A stretch of 64,000 nucleotides of DNA from an uncultured Glaciecola sp. GTDB lineage: Bacteria > Pseudomonadota > Gammaproteobacteria > Enterobacterales > Alteromonadaceae. The DNA lies in contig NZ_CALJHY010000003.1 of assembly GCF_937770335.1 (NCBI RefSeq), positions 62,001-126,000 on the forward strand, in the 5' to 3' direction. Made by a program: the position numbers and the translations under genes. Numbering within the stretch: position 1 is the first letter of the stretch; each line of letters starts with the position of its first letter. A model generated the notes under the pieces. It searched no databases. It was not told the DNA's origin and worked only from the letters and a program-made list of their open reading frames with translations. This document shows, in pieces, positions 19,481 to 29,636 of this stretch.

Positions 19481-21256
19481 ATGTTTGCCAATTATGATCA
19501 AATCATAGAACGACTTAGCGTAAACCAGCTCTGGGATTTTCCTGGTGGCGTGCACCCCCCACAGCAAAAAAGCCTATCAAATAAGTCAAATATTGAATTC
19601 ATTCCATTAGAGCCTACATACTACGTTCCTGTAAAACAGCATATTGGTGTGGAAGGAAAGTTATTAGTTGCAGAAGGCGACCGGATATTAAAAGGACAAT
19701 TATTAACAGCTAGCGAGTCACCATTCTCAGTTCCTGTGCACGCGCCCACCTCTGGTATAGTCGCAAAAATTACGCGACACGTTTCAGCTCATCCATCTGG
19801 TATTCCGGAACTTAGCGTCATTATAGATGCTGATGGACAAGATACCTGGATTGAATTAAAGCCTGTGCCAGACTATGCTAAAGCAGATAAATCAGAATTA
19901 ATTGAGCGAATATGCGATGCCGGCATTAGCGGCATGGGTGGTGCAGGATTTCCAACGCATATAAAAACAAACAACAGTAAACCGCTCGAATTCCTGATCA
20001 TAAACGGCATTGAGTGTGAGCCTTATATTTCTTCTGATGACAGACTGATGCGCGAACACGCTTGGCAAATTCGTCAAGGCATCGACATATTAGTGCATAT
20101 TTTAAAACCCAAACAAGTCATCATTGCTGTGGAAGATAACAAGCCTGAGGCGCTCGAAACGATGTCTATCGCTTGTCAACAAAAAACCAATTACCAAGTA
20201 GTCAACGTCCCTACAAAGTATCCAGCTGGCGGCGAAAAACAACTTGTACAAGTTCTCACATCACGAGAGGTTCCTTCAGATGGTCTACCCATTGATGTTG
20301 GTTGTATTATGTATAATGTCGCAACATGTTATGCAATAGCAGATGCTATCGTAGAAGGAAAGCCATTAATCGAGCGTGTGGTAACACTCACAGGTAGAGG
20401 TTTAAAATCGCCTAAAAATGTATGGGCTCGATTAGGTACACCAATTCAATCATTGCTGCTGCACGGTAATTACGATGCCAGCACACAATCATCGCCAAGG
20501 TTCATTATGGGCGGCCCAATGATGGGTTTCACTGTTACTTCGGTGCTCACTCCGATAGTAAAAATTTCAAACTGCATACTTGTGCCAGCAGACAATGAAT
20601 TGCCACACCCAGAAGATGAAAGAGCTTGCATCCGATGCTCGGCATGTTCCGACGTTTGTCCAGCATCACTATTACCTCAGCAACTATTTTGGTACAGCAA
20701 ATCAAAAGAACTTGAAAAAGCTGAAGAATATAACCTATTTGATTGCATTGAATGCGGTGCGTGCGCTTATGTTTGTCCTAGTGAAATTCCACTCGTGCAT
20801 TATTATCGTCAAGCAAAAGCAGACATTCGTAATCAAAGAGAAGAAAAAGAGAAATCTGACAAAGCCAAAATACGCTTTGAAGTACGCACAGCCAGATTAC
20901 AGAAAGAGAAAGAAGCGCGCGAAGAAAAATATCGGTTAGCTTCGGAAGCACGCAAAGCATCCATGAACAAAGACGGTGGCAACGCTAAAGATAAAATTGC
21001 AGCTGCATTGGCTAGAGCAAAAGCAAAAAAAGAAGCATTCGCAAAGGAAGCCGAGAATGCACAGAGCGCAGAAAACATAAAGAAGAAAGAAAGCGTATCG
21101 GAACTATCAGACTCATTTGCGTTGCCAAAAACCAAATTAGTGGCAGTCGATGAGGATGCGGCAGCCAAAAAAGAACGTGTGGCAGCCGCTGTGGCAAAAG
21201 CAAAAGCAAAAAAAGTAGCTGCTGATGAAGCAAAAAAAGAGAATAAAGAATTATGA
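19481..21256 (+). CDS. rnfC: electron transport complex subunit RnfC/RsxC
   Basis: 591-residue peripheral subunit. The start at 19481 is chosen because GAGG (19470-19473) lies 7 nt before it. An in-frame ATG at 19475 is too close to that site, and the open frame running back to 19391 lies inside rnfB. Seen: [15 protein letters not shown] near the N-terminus, an NADH/FMN-binding stretch [12 protein letters not shown] near residue 150, and two 4Fe-4S motifs [17 protein letters not shown] and [25 protein letters not shown]. The last 140 residues are Lys/Ala/Glu-rich helix with repeats of the type [13 protein letters not shown], as in other gammaproteobacterial RnfC. Confidence 0.93.
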   Translation: MFANYDQIIERLSVNQLWDFPGGVHPPQQKSLSNKSNIEFIPLEPTYYVPVKQHIGVEGKLLVAEGDRILKGQLLTASESPFSVPVHAPTSGIVAKITRHVSAHPSGIPELSVIIDADGQDTWIELKPVPDYAKADKSELIERICDAGISGMGGAGFPTHIKTNNSKPLEFLIINGIECEPYISSDDRLMREHAWQIRQGIDILVHILKPKQVIIAVEDNKPEALETMSIACQQKTNYQVVNVPTKYPAGGEKQLVQVLTSREVPSDGLPIDVGCIMYNVATCYAIADAIVEGKPLIERVVTLTGRGLKSPKNVWARLGTPIQSLLLHGNYDASTQSSPRFIMGGPMMGFTVTSVLTPIVKISNCILVPADNELPHPEDERACIRCSACSDVCPASLLPQQLFWYSKSKELEKAEEYNLFDCIECGACAYVCPSEIPLVHYYRQAKADIRNQREEKEKSDKAKIRFEVRTARLQKEKEAREEKYRLASEARKASMNKDGGNAKDKIAAALARAKAKKEAFAKEAENAQSAENIKKKESVSELSDSFALPKTKLVAVDEDAAAKKERVAAAVAKAKAKKVAADEAKKENKEL

Positions 21257-22326
21257 CAATGTTGAGTTTATCTAGCTCACCTCACCACCACAATCGACGT
21301 GATACAGGCCAAGTAATGCGCATTGTTTGTTACGCGACGATTCCTGGCATCTTAGCTAATATATGGTTTTTTGGGTTTGGTATTCTGATTCAAATTGCGT
21401 TGGCAATCATAACGGCTTTAGTTACCGAAGGCGTTATTATGGAGCTACGCCAGAAAAAAACCGAACGTGTTCTTAAAGACTATAGCGCTGTTTTAGCTGC
21501 ATTACTTTTAGCTGTTTCAATTCCTCCCTTAGCGCCTTGGTGGGTTATTGTAATCGGCACATTTTTCGCTATCGCTATTGTTAAACAGCTATATGGTGGT
21601 TTGGGCTACAATATGTTTAACCCTGCTATGGCAGCTTATGTCATGCTCTTGATTTCATTTCCAATACAAATGACATCATGGTTGCCCCCTTTATCTATTG
21701 CAGAGCAGTCGCATACTTTATGGGACGCAATTCATACCGTTTTCACAGGATTCACAAGCACCGGCTTTAGTGTTGAACAATTAAAAGTCGGGGTTGATGG
21801 CACAACTATGGCCACACCACTAGATGAAGTAAAGACAGCTCTATTACAGGGCTATACAGTAACTGAAGCTACAACACGTATTATTTTTGATGGAGCATAT
21901 GGAAAAGGTTGGTTATGGGTATCCTTGGCCTATTTGTTAGGTGGCTTATTTTTAATCAAAAACAAGATCATCAGTTGGCATATCCCAGGCAGTATGTTGG
22001 CATCAGCAGCGTTATTGAGCCTTTCTTTATTTTTGATTGATGGTGACCAATACGCTTCACCGCTTTTTCATATTTTTAACGGAAGTTTGATAATTGGTGC
22101 ATTTTTTATTGCAACCGATCCTGTTTCTGCTTCCACAACAGTCAAAGGTCGTCTAATTTTTGGGGCCGCTATTGGCTTATGGGTTATTATTATCCGGAAC
22201 TGGGGTGGGTATCCAGATGCCATCGCTTTTGCCGTTCTAATAATGAACATGGCGGTGCCACTGATCGACTACTATACGCAACCTAGAACTTATGGGCATA
22301 AGAATAAAGCGAGTAAAGACTCATGA
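21253..22326 (+). CDS. rnfD: electron transport complex subunit RnfD/RsxD
   Basis: 357-residue membrane subunit with about nine hydrophobic segments. The start overlaps the rnfC stop. The flavinylation motif is DGTTMATPL, with Thr188 the expected attachment residue for covalent FMN by comparison with the S/T-x-A-T motif of RnfD/Nqr[24 protein letters not shown] and [21 protein letters not shown] are conserved membrane stretches. It carries electrons and probably takes part in ion translocation. Confidence 0.94.
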   Translation: MTMLSLSSSPHHHNRRDTGQVMRIVCYATIPGILANIWFFGFGILIQIALAIITALVTEGVIMELRQKKTERVLKDYSAVLAALLLAVSIPPLAPWWVIVIGTFFAIAIVKQLYGGLGYNMFNPAMAAYVMLLISFPIQMTSWLPPLSIAEQSHTLWDAIHTVFTGFTSTGFSVEQLKVGVDGTTMATPLDEVKTALLQGYTVTEATTRIIFDGAYGKGWLWVSLAYLLGGLFLIKNKIISWHIPGSMLASAALLSLSLFLIDGDQYASPLFHIFNGSLIIGAFFIATDPVSASTTVKGRLIFGAAIGLWVIIIRNWGGYPDAIAFAVLIMNMAVPLIDYYTQPRTYGHKNKASKDS

Positions 22327-23000
22327 TAATGAAGTACATGGGCAAGAACGGTGCTATTTTAGCAGGCTTCGCATTAGTAACAACCAGCCTTATCGCGCTT
22401 ACGTTTGCTGGTACAAAAGAGCGAATTCAATTTGAACAAGAGAAACAGCTACTATCTGTTTTAAATGAATTGGTCCCTGAAAAATCGCATACAAATGAAC
22501 TGCATTTGGATTGTATATTAGTTAATGCACCAGAGAGTTTAGGTTCAAATCAAGATAAGCGTATTTTCAGGGCGCGCATGAACGAAAAGAATATAGCCGC
22601 GGTTATCGAAACAAGCGCACCAAATGGCTACAGTGGTGAAATTAAAATGGTTGTTGCGGTCAGTTTTGATGGCAAATCACTTGGTGCCCGGGTAGTTTGG
22701 CATAAAGAAACTCCTGGTCTAGGTGACAAGGTCGATTTGCGCGTTAGCGACTGGATATTATCTTTTGCAAATGTGCCTTTTAGTGGGAAAGACGATAAAC
22801 GCTGGCAAGTCAAAAAAGATGGTGGTCAATTTGATCAATTTACCGGAGCAACCATTACGCCGCGTGCTGTGGTTCAAGCTGTAAAGAGTACATTAATTTA
22901 CTACAATGAAAATCGCGATATGATTTTCAATACTACAAGTAATTGCGCTAGTTCTATTACCAGTAATTCTTCTGGAAATGAGGCATTAGTTAATGAATGA
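22323..23000 (+). CDS. rnfG: electron transport complex subunit RnfG/RsxG
   Basis: 225-residue subunit with one N-terminal membrane anchor (about residues 10-30) and a periplasmic FMN-binding domain. The covalent FMN site is the motif [15 protein letters not shown], where the Thr of GAT-x-T is modified. The start at 22323 overlaps the rnfD stop; an ATG at 22329 is an equally plausible start. The extra C-terminal tail ([16 protein letters not shown]) is Ser/Asn-rich. Confidence 0.93.
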   Translation: MIMKYMGKNGAILAGFALVTTSLIALTFAGTKERIQFEQEKQLLSVLNELVPEKSHTNELHLDCILVNAPESLGSNQDKRIFRARMNEKNIAAVIETSAPNGYSGEIKMVVAVSFDGKSLGARVVWHKETPGLGDKVDLRVSDWILSFANVPFSGKDDKRWQVKKDGGQFDQFTGATITPRAVVQAVKSTLIYYNENRDMIFNTTSNCASSITSNSSGNEALVNE

Positions 23001-23694
23001 ATATAAAAACCTAAGCGTTCAAGGAATTTGGAAAAATAATCCTGCTTTGGTTCAATTGCTGGGGCTTTGTCCTTTGTTAGCCGTAACGGCTACTGTTATT
23101 AATGGTTTGGGCTTGGGTATTGCAACCACGCTCGTATTATTAGGATCGAACATCACCGTCTCACTGGTGCGCAATTTTGTACCCAACGAAATTCGAATCC
23201 CAATATTTGTTATGATTATCGCTGCTTTTGTTACTATTGTGCAGCTGTTGATGAACGCATTTACATTCGAGCTGTATCAAGCACTAGGTATATTCATCCC
23301 CCTAATTGTGACTAACTGCGCCATTATTGGACGCGCAGAGGCCTATGCTTCAAAAAATCCTGTTCCACTTGCCGCTTTTGATGGGCTAATGATGGGGCTT
23401 GGATTCACGCTTATTTTAGTCGTCCTTGGCGCAATGCGCGAATTACTAGGTTATGGAACCTTGCTTGTAGGTGCCGATTTATTGTTAGGTGATTGGGCAA
23501 AAGACCTCACCATTGTGATATTTACAACAGATAGTCCCTTTTTATTAGCAATATTACCTCCTGGTGCATTTTTAGGTATGGGATTATTAATTGCGCTAAA
23601 AAATGTGATAGACAAACTCGTAGAGAAACGTTCAGAAAGTGCCAAGCAAGCTAAAGTTGTGCAGCGCGCGCGGGTTACGGGTACGGATCTATGA
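22993..23694 (+). CDS. rnfE: electron transport complex subunit RnfE/RsxE
   Basis: 233-residue membrane subunit, paralogous to RnfA, with about six hydrophobic segments. [20 protein letters not shown] and [20 protein letters not shown] hold the conserved cysteines. The start overlaps the end of rnfG by 8 nt (ATGAATGA) and the stop overlaps nth. It completes the Rnf complex. Confidence 0.95.
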   Translation: MNEYKNLSVQGIWKNNPALVQLLGLCPLLAVTATVINGLGLGIATTLVLLGSNITVSLVRNFVPNEIRIPIFVMIIAAFVTIVQLLMNAFTFELYQALGIFIPLIVTNCAIIGRAEAYASKNPVPLAAFDGLMMGLGFTLILVVLGAMRELLGYGTLLVGADLLLGDWAKDLTIVIFTTDSPFLLAILPPGAFLGMGLLIALKNVIDKLVEKRSESAKQAKVVQRARVTGTDL

Positions 23695-24323
23695 ACAAAG
23701 AAAAACGACATGAGATACTCTCCCGCTGGCGTGCTAATAATCCACACCCAACAACTGAACTGAACTTTTCAAGTCCTTTTGAGTTGCTGATTGCGGTGAT
23801 ACTGTCAGCACAGGCAACCGACGTCAGCGTCAACAAAGCAACCAATAAGCTTTACCCTATCGCAAACACGCCTAAAGCAATCTACGCACTCGGTGTCGAC
23901 GGCCTGAAGCAATATATCAAAACCATTGGTTTGTTTAATTCAAAAGCAAAAAATGTCATTGAGACTTGCCGTATTTTGGCAGAAACACATGGCTCAGTGG
24001 TGCCAGAGGATAGAGAAGCACTGGAAGCATTGCCAGGCGTTGGTAGAAAAACAGCTAACGTGGTGTTAAATACTGCATTTGGTTGGCCAACCATTGCCGT
24101 TGATACGCATATCTTTCGCGTCAGTAATCGCACTAAACTCGCCATGGGAAAAAATGTCGATAAAGTCGAGGAAAAGCTATTAAAAGTGGTGCCAAAAGAG
24201 TTTAAAATTGATGTTCATCATTGGTTGATATTGCACGGTAGGTATACTTGTATCGCTAGAAAACCTCGATGTGGATCGTGTATTATCGAGGACTTGTGTG
24301 AATTTAAAGACAAAATCGATTAG
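23691..24323 (+). CDS. nth: endonuclease III
   Basis: 210-residue DNA glycosylase/AP lyase that removes oxidised pyrimidines. Seen: the helix-hairpin-helix [17 protein letters not shown] with the catalytic Lys near residue 120, the catalytic Asp in [12 protein letters not shown] near 138, and the C-terminal [4Fe-4S] site C-X6-C-X2-C-X5-C in [17 protein letters not shown]. Last gene of the rnf operon by a 4-nt overlap with rnfE, as in E. coli rsx-nth. Confidence 0.97.
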   Translation: MNKEKRHEILSRWRANNPHPTTELNFSSPFELLIAVILSAQATDVSVNKATNKLYPIANTPKAIYALGVDGLKQYIKTIGLFNSKAKNVIETCRILAETHGSVVPEDREALEALPGVGRKTANVVLNTAFGWPTIAVDTHIFRVSNRTKLAMGKNVDKVEEKLLKVVPKEFKIDVHHWLILHGRYTCIARKPRCGSCIIEDLCEFKDKID

Positions 24324-24355
24324 ATAATACTAAGTTAATTTAAAAGGATAAAATA

Positions 24356-24739
24356 ATGAGACTACTTCATACCATGCTGCGCGTTGGTGACTTACAAAAG
24401 TCCATCGCTTTTTACACAGAGACTTTAGGCATGAAGCTGCTTCGCCAAAGCGAGAACAAAGAATATGCATACACCCTCGCCTTTTTGGGTTACGGCGATG
24501 AGGATACAAATACTGTCATCGAACTGACATACAATTGGGATAAAACAGAGTACGAGCAAGGGGAAGCTTTTGGACATCTTGCTATAGGTGTTGATGACAT
24601 TTACGCTATTTGTGATGATATAAAGTCAAAAGGCGGCGATGTTTACCGAGCACCTGGCCCAGTAAAAGGTGGAAAGACAGTGATTGCTTTTGTGAGGGAT
24701 CCGAGTGGATATGCTATCGAACTCATACAAGAGAACTAA
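24356..24739 (+). CDS. gloA: lactoylglutathione lyase (glyoxalase I)
   Basis: 127-residue enzyme that turns the methylglyoxal-glutathione hemithioacetal into S-lactoylglutathione. All four metal ligands of the E. coli enzyme are in place: His5, Glu56, His74 and Glu122. Typical stretches are [27 protein letters not shown] and [12 protein letters not shown]. Slightly shorter than E. coli GloA at the C-terminus. An AAAAGGA ribosome binding site precedes the ATG; 32 bp after nth, so possibly on the same transcript. Confidence 0.94.
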   Translation: MRLLHTMLRVGDLQKSIAFYTETLGMKLLRQSENKEYAYTLAFLGYGDEDTNTVIELTYNWDKTEYEQGEAFGHLAIGVDDIYAICDDIKSKGGDVYRAPGPVKGGKTVIAFVRDPSGYAIELIQEN

Positions 24740-24770
24740 TAAGCAAATAACATAATTAACAAGGAATGAA

Positions 24771-25817
24771 ATGAACGCACAATATGTAGGTTATAAAATC
24801 TTTATTTCATTCCTAATTATGATTATTTCGATGCAAATCGACGCTAATCAAAGAACTTCAAGTAAAATAACTAAACAAGAAACTACTTTTACGGTTATTG
24901 CCCACCGCGGCGCATCCGGCTATTTACCAGAGCATACACTAGATGCAGCAACGCTCGCCTTTATGCAAGGTGCACACTATATCGAACAAGATATCGTTTT
25001 AACTTCTGACAACATTCCTATTGTATTGCATGATATTCATATTGAAACTGTAACTAACGTTGAATCTATTTTTCCAAAACGACATCGTTCGGATAATCGA
25101 TATTATGCAATTGATTTCACTTGGTCTGAAATTCAGCAATTATTGATACATGAGCGCGAGGACAAACTAGGTAATAAGGTTTACACAGGACGTTATAATG
25201 GGAGAGAAGCGTTTAAGGTAGCTTCATTTGAGCAGCATATCGAACTAATCACCAAGCTCAATAATACCTTCGCTAAAAATGTCAGTTTTTATTCTGAAAT
25301 TAAAGCACCGGAGTGGCACTTATCTGAGGGCAAAGACATCACTGCTATCGTCGTTAATGTGCTAGAAAAGCACGGATTAACACGACCGGATGCCAATATT
25401 TTAATTCAGTGCTTCTATCCTGAAACCCTCAAACGGCTAAAAAATGAATTTAAAGTGAATATTAATCTCGTGCAGTTAATTGCCGATAGCAGCTGGGATG
25501 AGTCAAGCGCTGATTACGATTATATGCAGACCAAACAAGGTTTAGAAGAAGTTGCTAAGTATGCAAGCGGCATAGGACCTTGGCTACCACAAACCTATAA
25601 TGTTGAATCTGGAAACGGCACCGCTCTTTTATATAACGCAAAGGCCTTGGGGTTAATTATCCACCCTTACACATTTCGCGCAGACGATCTAGCGTTTGAC
25701 ATGGATGCTGATACACTCTTAGATTTGATACAAAACAAACTCAAACTTGACGGTATTTTTACCGATCATGCTGACATTACTCTCGAAAAAACTCAAAAAA
25801 CAGAAAATTCAAAGTAA
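24771..25817 (+). CDS. glpQ: periplasmic glycerophosphodiester phosphodiesterase
   Basis: 348-residue exported enzyme that hydrolyses glycerophosphodiesters to glycerol 3-phosphate and an alcohol. The signal peptide covers about residues 8-25 (IFISFLIMIISMQIDANQ). The GDPD domain has IAHRGASGYLPEHTLDAATLA with the catalytic His, IEQDIVLTSDNIPIVLHDIHI with metal ligands and the second His, FYSEIKAP, and DGIFTDHADI near the end. Length fits GlpQ rather than the shorter cytosolic UgpQ. An AAGGAAT site precedes the start. No glpT neighbour is present. Confidence 0.9.
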   Translation: MNAQYVGYKIFISFLIMIISMQIDANQRTSSKITKQETTFTVIAHRGASGYLPEHTLDAATLAFMQGAHYIEQDIVLTSDNIPIVLHDIHIETVTNVESIFPKRHRSDNRYYAIDFTWSEIQQLLIHEREDKLGNKVYTGRYNGREAFKVASFEQHIELITKLNNTFAKNVSFYSEIKAPEWHLSEGKDITAIVVNVLEKHGLTRPDANILIQCFYPETLKRLKNEFKVNINLVQLIADSSWDESSADYDYMQTKQGLEEVAKYASGIGPWLPQTYNVESGNGTALLYNAKALGLIIHPYTFRADDLAFDMDADTLLDLIQNKLKLDGIFTDHADITLEKTQKTENSK

Positions 25818-25881
25818 TCCATTCAAGCCCTATTCGCTAATTTATACTACGCTCTAGTTCTGGGTATCAAACAAGTTGTTA

Positions 25882-26745
25882 TTACAATTTAGCTAATTGA
25901 ATAATGACACGGCGATTTTGTCCTCGCGACAATTCATTGTTATTAGGTGATACGTGACGCTTTTCACCATGCCCTGTCACTTCTATTCTGGCTGTATCGA
26001 CTCCTTGAGCTGCAAAATAATCGCGAATTTCATTAGCACGACGAATAGATAATTGTTCGTTGTTCCAAGCGCCACCATAGCTATCTGAATAACCATCAAG
26101 TAGCACCAGCTCTAACGCTACATCTTCTTTTAAGTAGTCCCCAATCATGTCTAAGCGACGCTTAGAATAATTAGTCAGTTCCACACTACTCTTTTTGTAA
26201 CTTAAAACAGTGTAGGCAATATCTTCAAAGCTAAAAGGCAGCAAGTTAGTAACACACTGCGAAAAAGCAATATATGAAGGATCAAAATTACTAGAATTTA
26301 GTGCGACTGCAACTGAATCATAACGGTTATTCCAATCTTGATAGTGAATGGTAGGCCAAAAACCTTTTTCCAATTCTGTTAACATCTCCCACGCCGAATC
26401 TGATGGCAAATCGCTATCATATTGCTTACGTAAATTCATTGTCCCAATCGTTTTTTGAATAACACCAGGCATCCATTTCGGTGGCACAGAATAGACAGTC
26501 GCAGTGTCATAGCGGTTGGGTAGGCGCAACATATCAAGCATAAACTCCAGATTAAGTTGCTTTGATGCTTCCGTGACGAACGAAGCCATACCATAACCAG
26601 GAATAGGATGTTTAAGCTCACAAACTAGCCTAGTTTGCTCGCCAAGGGACCACTCAGAATTTTCTACTGATGCGTTATATTCCCTTAAATTTGCTGATAC
26701 GGCCAGAGGGAGTAGACAAAGCAGGCTTATTAGGTGTTTTTTCAT
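25882..26745 (-). CDS. motY: sodium-type polar flagellar motor protein MotY
   Basis: 287-residue periplasmic protein with a signal peptide (residues 1-18, cut after AVSA). The N-terminal half (SEWSLGEQTRLVCELKHPIPGYGMASF, LNLEFMLDMLRLP, AWEMLTELEKGFWPTIHYQDWNNRYDSV) matches Vibrio MotY closely as I recall it. The C-terminal OmpA-like peptidoglycan-binding domain has LVLLDGYSDSYGGAWNNEQLSIRRA and EVTGHGEKRHVSPN. MotY forms the T-ring that anchors PomA/PomB stators in Na+-driven polar flagella. It sits next to rnt, divergently, as in Vibrio, and away from other flagellar genes. Confidence 0.92.
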   Translation of the reverse strand: MKKHLISLLCLLPLAVSANLREYNASVENSEWSLGEQTRLVCELKHPIPGYGMASFVTEASKQLNLEFMLDMLRLPNRYDTATVYSVPPKWMPGVIQKTIGTMNLRKQYDSDLPSDSAWEMLTELEKGFWPTIHYQDWNNRYDSVAVALNSSNFDPSYIAFSQCVTNLLPFSFEDIAYTVLSYKKSSVELTNYSKRRLDMIGDYLKEDVALELVLLDGYSDSYGGAWNNEQLSIRRANEIRDYFAAQGVDTARIEVTGHGEKRHVSPNNNELSRGQNRRVIIQLAKL

Positions 26746-26958
26746 AGTAGATTCAATCTCCGAGAACTTATATAAGGTATCGACAATTTTAATAAAATGT
26801 TTAGACTTGTAGTCATATGAGCAGTAATGATTCTTACATTCACATTTTTTATCTGTATTTCAATGGTTTATTTTTATGCTCATGCTTGTCCACCGCATTT
26901 TTCGTCTTCATTCACATGAAATACAACTGCAGTCTACTTAAGGATTTTCGAATACTTC

Positions 26959-27600
26959 ATGACAACATCTAAACCACCAATCAAAGATCGATTTCGCGGC
27001 TACTTTCCTGTCATCATTGATGTCGAAACTTCAGGTTTTAATGCAGCCACAGACGCCATCTTAGAAATTGCAGCAGTCACTCTAAAACTCGATGAAAATG
27101 GCGACTTCGCTCCACATTCGACTTTTCATGAGCACGTGCAGCCTTTCGAGGGAGCGAATATTGAACAAGCAGCTATTGATTTTAATGGTATTGATCCATT
27201 TTGTGCATTGCGCGGCGCATTAGACGAAAACACCGTGTTTAAAAATCTATGTCAGCATGTCAGAAAACACCAGAAAGAAGCAGATTGTCAGCGCTCAGTA
27301 ATTGTCGCGCACAACGCAACTTTTGATCAGAGTTTTGTTAATGCTGCGCTAGGAAGGCATAATATAAAACGCAGTCCGTTCCACCCTTTCGTATCTTTCG
27401 ACACGACATCTTTATCAGCAATAGCATTAGGTCAGACAGTCCTAATTAAAGCATGCCAAGCTGCTGGTATTGCATTTGATCAGTCTGAGGCACACTCTGC
27501 ACTATATGATACTCAGCGCACTGCTGAGTTGTTCTGCTTTATCGTTAACCGCTATAAAAATTTAGGTGGATGGCCTCTTCCAAATCTAATTGAGAATTAA
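26959..27600 (+). CDS. rnt: ribonuclease T
   Basis: 213-residue 3'-5' exonuclease that trims tRNA and other stable RNA 3' ends. The DEDD exonuclease motifs are visible: [22 protein letters not shown] (Exo I), [16 protein letters not shown] (Exo II) and [14 protein letters not shown] (Exo III, DEDDh type). The N-terminus [22 protein letters not shown] is distinctive for RNase T. Divergent from motY. Confidence 0.96.
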   Translation: MTTSKPPIKDRFRGYFPVIIDVETSGFNAATDAILEIAAVTLKLDENGDFAPHSTFHEHVQPFEGANIEQAAIDFNGIDPFCALRGALDENTVFKNLCQHVRKHQKEADCQRSVIVAHNATFDQSFVNAALGRHNIKRSPFHPFVSFDTTSLSAIALGQTVLIKACQAAGIAFDQSEAHSALYDTQRTAELFCFIVNRYKNLGGWPLPNLIEN

Positions 27601-27628
27601 TCGCAAAAAGCTTGCAATTAATCTAAAT

Positions 27629-27647
27629 GCCAATTATTATCATTTGC
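27629..27647 (+). promoter_or_regulatory. Fur-box-like site upstream of bfd
   Basis: The 19 bases match the Fur consensus (read as GATAATGATTATCATTATC) at 14 positions, including the uninterrupted core ATTATCATT at 27636-27644. It ends 25 bp before the bfd start codon. Bfd genes are iron-repressed in other bacteria. Confidence 0.55.
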
Positions 27648-27672
27648 ATATTGATAAATAGTTGGTTGTCTT

Positions 27673-27867
27673 ATGTTCGTTTGTATGTGTTATGGCATTA
27701 CTGATAAGCAAATTAAAAACGCAGTGGAAACACGTGGCGTGGGCAACATGCGCGAATTAAAGAAAGTCATGGCACTAGGCAGTCAATGCGGAAAATGCAT
27801 TGAGTTAGCACAAGAAATTATTGACGACACCATTATCTACGAAACCTTATTTAAGGATGTTGGTTAA
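27673..27867 (+). CDS. bfd: bacterioferritin-associated ferredoxin
   Basis: 64-residue [2Fe-2S] protein. The four cluster cysteines are Cys4 and Cys6 (MFVCMCYGITDKQI) and Cys39 and Cys42 in GSQCGKCIELAQEII. This is the BFD fold that reduces bacterioferritin to release stored iron. Length matches E. coli Bfd. No bacterioferritin gene is adjacent. A Fur-like site lies upstream and a bidirectional terminator downstream. Confidence 0.92.
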   Translation: MFVCMCYGITDKQIKNAVETRGVGNMRELKKVMALGSQCGKCIELAQEIIDDTIIYETLFKDVG

Positions 27868-27915
27868 CATCGCAAAAGGTTCGCCTCTAAAATATTATTA
27901 TTCAAATTACATTCA

Positions 27916-27945
27916 AAAAAAAGCCTCAATCATGAGGCTTTTTTT
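27916..27945. terminator. bidirectional terminator between bfd and grxD
   Basis: A 13-bp stem (27916-27928 with 27933-27945) has GCCTCA/TGAGGC at its core, flanked by A- and T-runs, around an ATCA loop. It serves the two convergent genes. Confidence 0.85.
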
Positions 27946-27972
27946 ATGTCGATTTAGTGCTCTAATCTCAAA

Positions 27973-28311
27973 CTAGCTTGATGCCTTGTCTTCAGACTTC
28001 ATAGCATGTTCTTTTAGCAATGGCTGTAGTTCACCTTGCTGGAACATTTCTAAGATGATGTCACAACCACCAACCAATTCGCCATTTACCCAAAGTTGTG
28101 GGAAGGTTGGCCAATCTGCATGTTTAGGTAACTCTGTGCGAATATCAGGATTTAGCAATATATCAACGTAAGCGAATTGCTCACCACAATTCATTAATGC
28201 TTGAACCGTCTGAGCAGAAAAACCACAACTAGGTAATTTCGGGGACCCTTTCATATACAACAAGACTGGATTCTCGCTTATTTGTTCTTTAATTTTATCT
28301 ATCGTTTCCAT
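27973..28311 (-). CDS. grxD: monothiol glutaredoxin GrxD
   Basis: 112 residues from the ATG at 28311, which has an AAAGGG ribosome binding site 5 nt upstream and gives the same N-terminus as E. coli GrxD. An in-frame ATG 39 bp farther out (28350) is less likely. The monothiol active site is SCGFS in YMKGSPKLPSCGFSAQ; WPTFPQLWVNGELVGGCDI binds glutathione. It carries [2Fe-2S] clusters and works with BolA-type partners. Confidence 0.95.
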   Translation of the reverse strand: METIDKIKEQISENPVLLYMKGSPKLPSCGFSAQTVQALMNCGEQFAYVDILLNPDIRTELPKHADWPTFPQLWVNGELVGGCDIILEMFQQGELQPLLKEHAMKSEDKASS

Positions 28312-28494
28312 TGGATGCCCTTTAACTGAAAATACTTCATGAATTATCATGGTTGTAAATATGAGGTTTATCTTTAAAAAAACAACCCTCCATTGCTAAT
28401 TGCCCTATATTAATAAGATTAGAACGAGAAAACACTAAAAAATGATCTTCTTTACGTGTTTTTTCGAACAAGTTATAACTTATTAGTTATTTTC

Positions 28495-28523
28495 TTAGCG
28501 ATTATTCTTGGGTTTAGTATAAT
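28495..28523 (+). promoter_or_regulatory. candidate promoter of sodB
   Basis: A perfect -10 TATAAT lies at 28518-28523 with a weak -35 (TTAGCG, 28495-28500) 17 bp upstream. It would give a 5' leader of about 130 nt before sodB. The rest of the 28312-28658 interval shows no other gene. Confidence 0.4.
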
Positions 28524-28658
28524 AGTCCCAATAATGTAACTACGAAAAAAGAAAAACGAGCTGTGGTAAATTATACTTCAGTTCGTTATTCAACAAAGGC
28601 TCAAAAAAATTGGCCTAACAGTTCGAATCTAACATATTTACCCAAAACGGAGAACACC

Positions 28659-29240
28659 ATGGCTTTTGAATTACCAGATTTACCTTACGAGAAAAACGCT
28701 CTTGAACCGCATATTTCTGCAGAAACGCTAGAGTTTCATTATGGTAAGCATCACGCGACATACGTTGCTAAATTAAACGGCCTAGTTGAAGGTACAGATT
28801 TAGCGACTAAGTCACTTGAAGAAATCATCAAAAATTCAGATGGCGGTGTTTTTAACAACGCAGCACAAATCTGGAATCACACTTTTTATTGGAACAGCTT
28901 AAGCCCAAATGGTGGCGGCGAAGCAAAAGGTCCGTTAGCTGAAGCAATAAACGCTAAATGGGGTTCATTTGAGGACTTTAAAGCGGCATTTAATGATAAA
29001 GCAGTGAACAACTTTGGTTCCAGCTGGACGTGGCTTGTAAAAACTGCCGACGGCGGCTTAGACATCGTAAACACAAGCAATGCTGGCACTCCAATTACTG
29101 AAGAAGGCGTTACGCCACTACTAACATGTGATTTGTGGGAACACGCTTATTACATCGACTATCGCAACGTGCGTCCAAATTACTTGGTAGCATATTGGGC
29201 ACTTGCTAACTGGGATTTCGCAGCTAGCAATTTCGCATAG
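28659..29240 (+). CDS. sodB: iron superoxide dismutase
   Basis: 193 residues from the ATG at 28659, which follows a CGGAG site and gives the standard FeSOD N-terminus [20 protein letters not shown]. The open frame extends 32 codons upstream but that part is not conserved. Metal-ligand regions seen: [23 protein letters not shown] and the signature [19 protein letters not shown]. The AAQ-x-WNH wording marks the iron rather than manganese type. It destroys superoxide in the cytoplasm. Confidence 0.96.
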   Translation: MAFELPDLPYEKNALEPHISAETLEFHYGKHHATYVAKLNGLVEGTDLATKSLEEIIKNSDGGVFNNAAQIWNHTFYWNSLSPNGGGEAKGPLAEAINAKWGSFEDFKAAFNDKAVNNFGSSWTWLVKTADGGLDIVNTSNAGTPITEEGVTPLLTCDLWEHAYYIDYRNVRPNYLVAYWALANWDFAASNFA

Positions 29241-29636
29241 GTCATGGTCAGAAGAGTCATCGAATAGATGGCTCTCACGAGATAATGTAGCAAATAAAAA
29301 CCACCAATGACTGGTGGTTTTTTTTGTCTGGAATTTAACGGTTAATTTAAAAACTAGATTAACGACTAAATGATTTGGCCATGTAATCGTATTTATTTTT
29401 GAAACCTGATATAGGAGTTTCAGACTACCCTTATGGGGATTGAGGTTTTACTTGTTCAGTTTTAAATAATACTAGCTTTCTATATAAATATTAATTGTTA
29501 TTATAATGAGCATTACCTATCACTCATGGCTATCTTAATCGCCGACTTAGATTGAGAGATCAGTTGGTCAATGCAACGCTATACGAACATATTAATGTTT
29601 GGAACTAGACATTTAAGTTTGAAACTCACACTAACA
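29241..29636. other. non-coding interval between sodB and ppsA
   Basis: 396 bp. It contains the sodB terminator at its left end. Beyond that I see no gene or strong signal. Confidence 0.6.
29296..29325 (+). terminator. Rho-independent terminator after sodB
   Basis: An 11-bp stem AAAAACCACCA (29296-29306) pairs with 29312-29322 around a 5-nt loop and ends in a run of eight T. Confidence 0.85.

Noticed and set aside
28563-28658. 32-residue N-terminal extension of SodB
   Set aside because: FeSOD N-termini begin at MAFELP; the extension has no signal-peptide character and the CGGAG site favours 28659.
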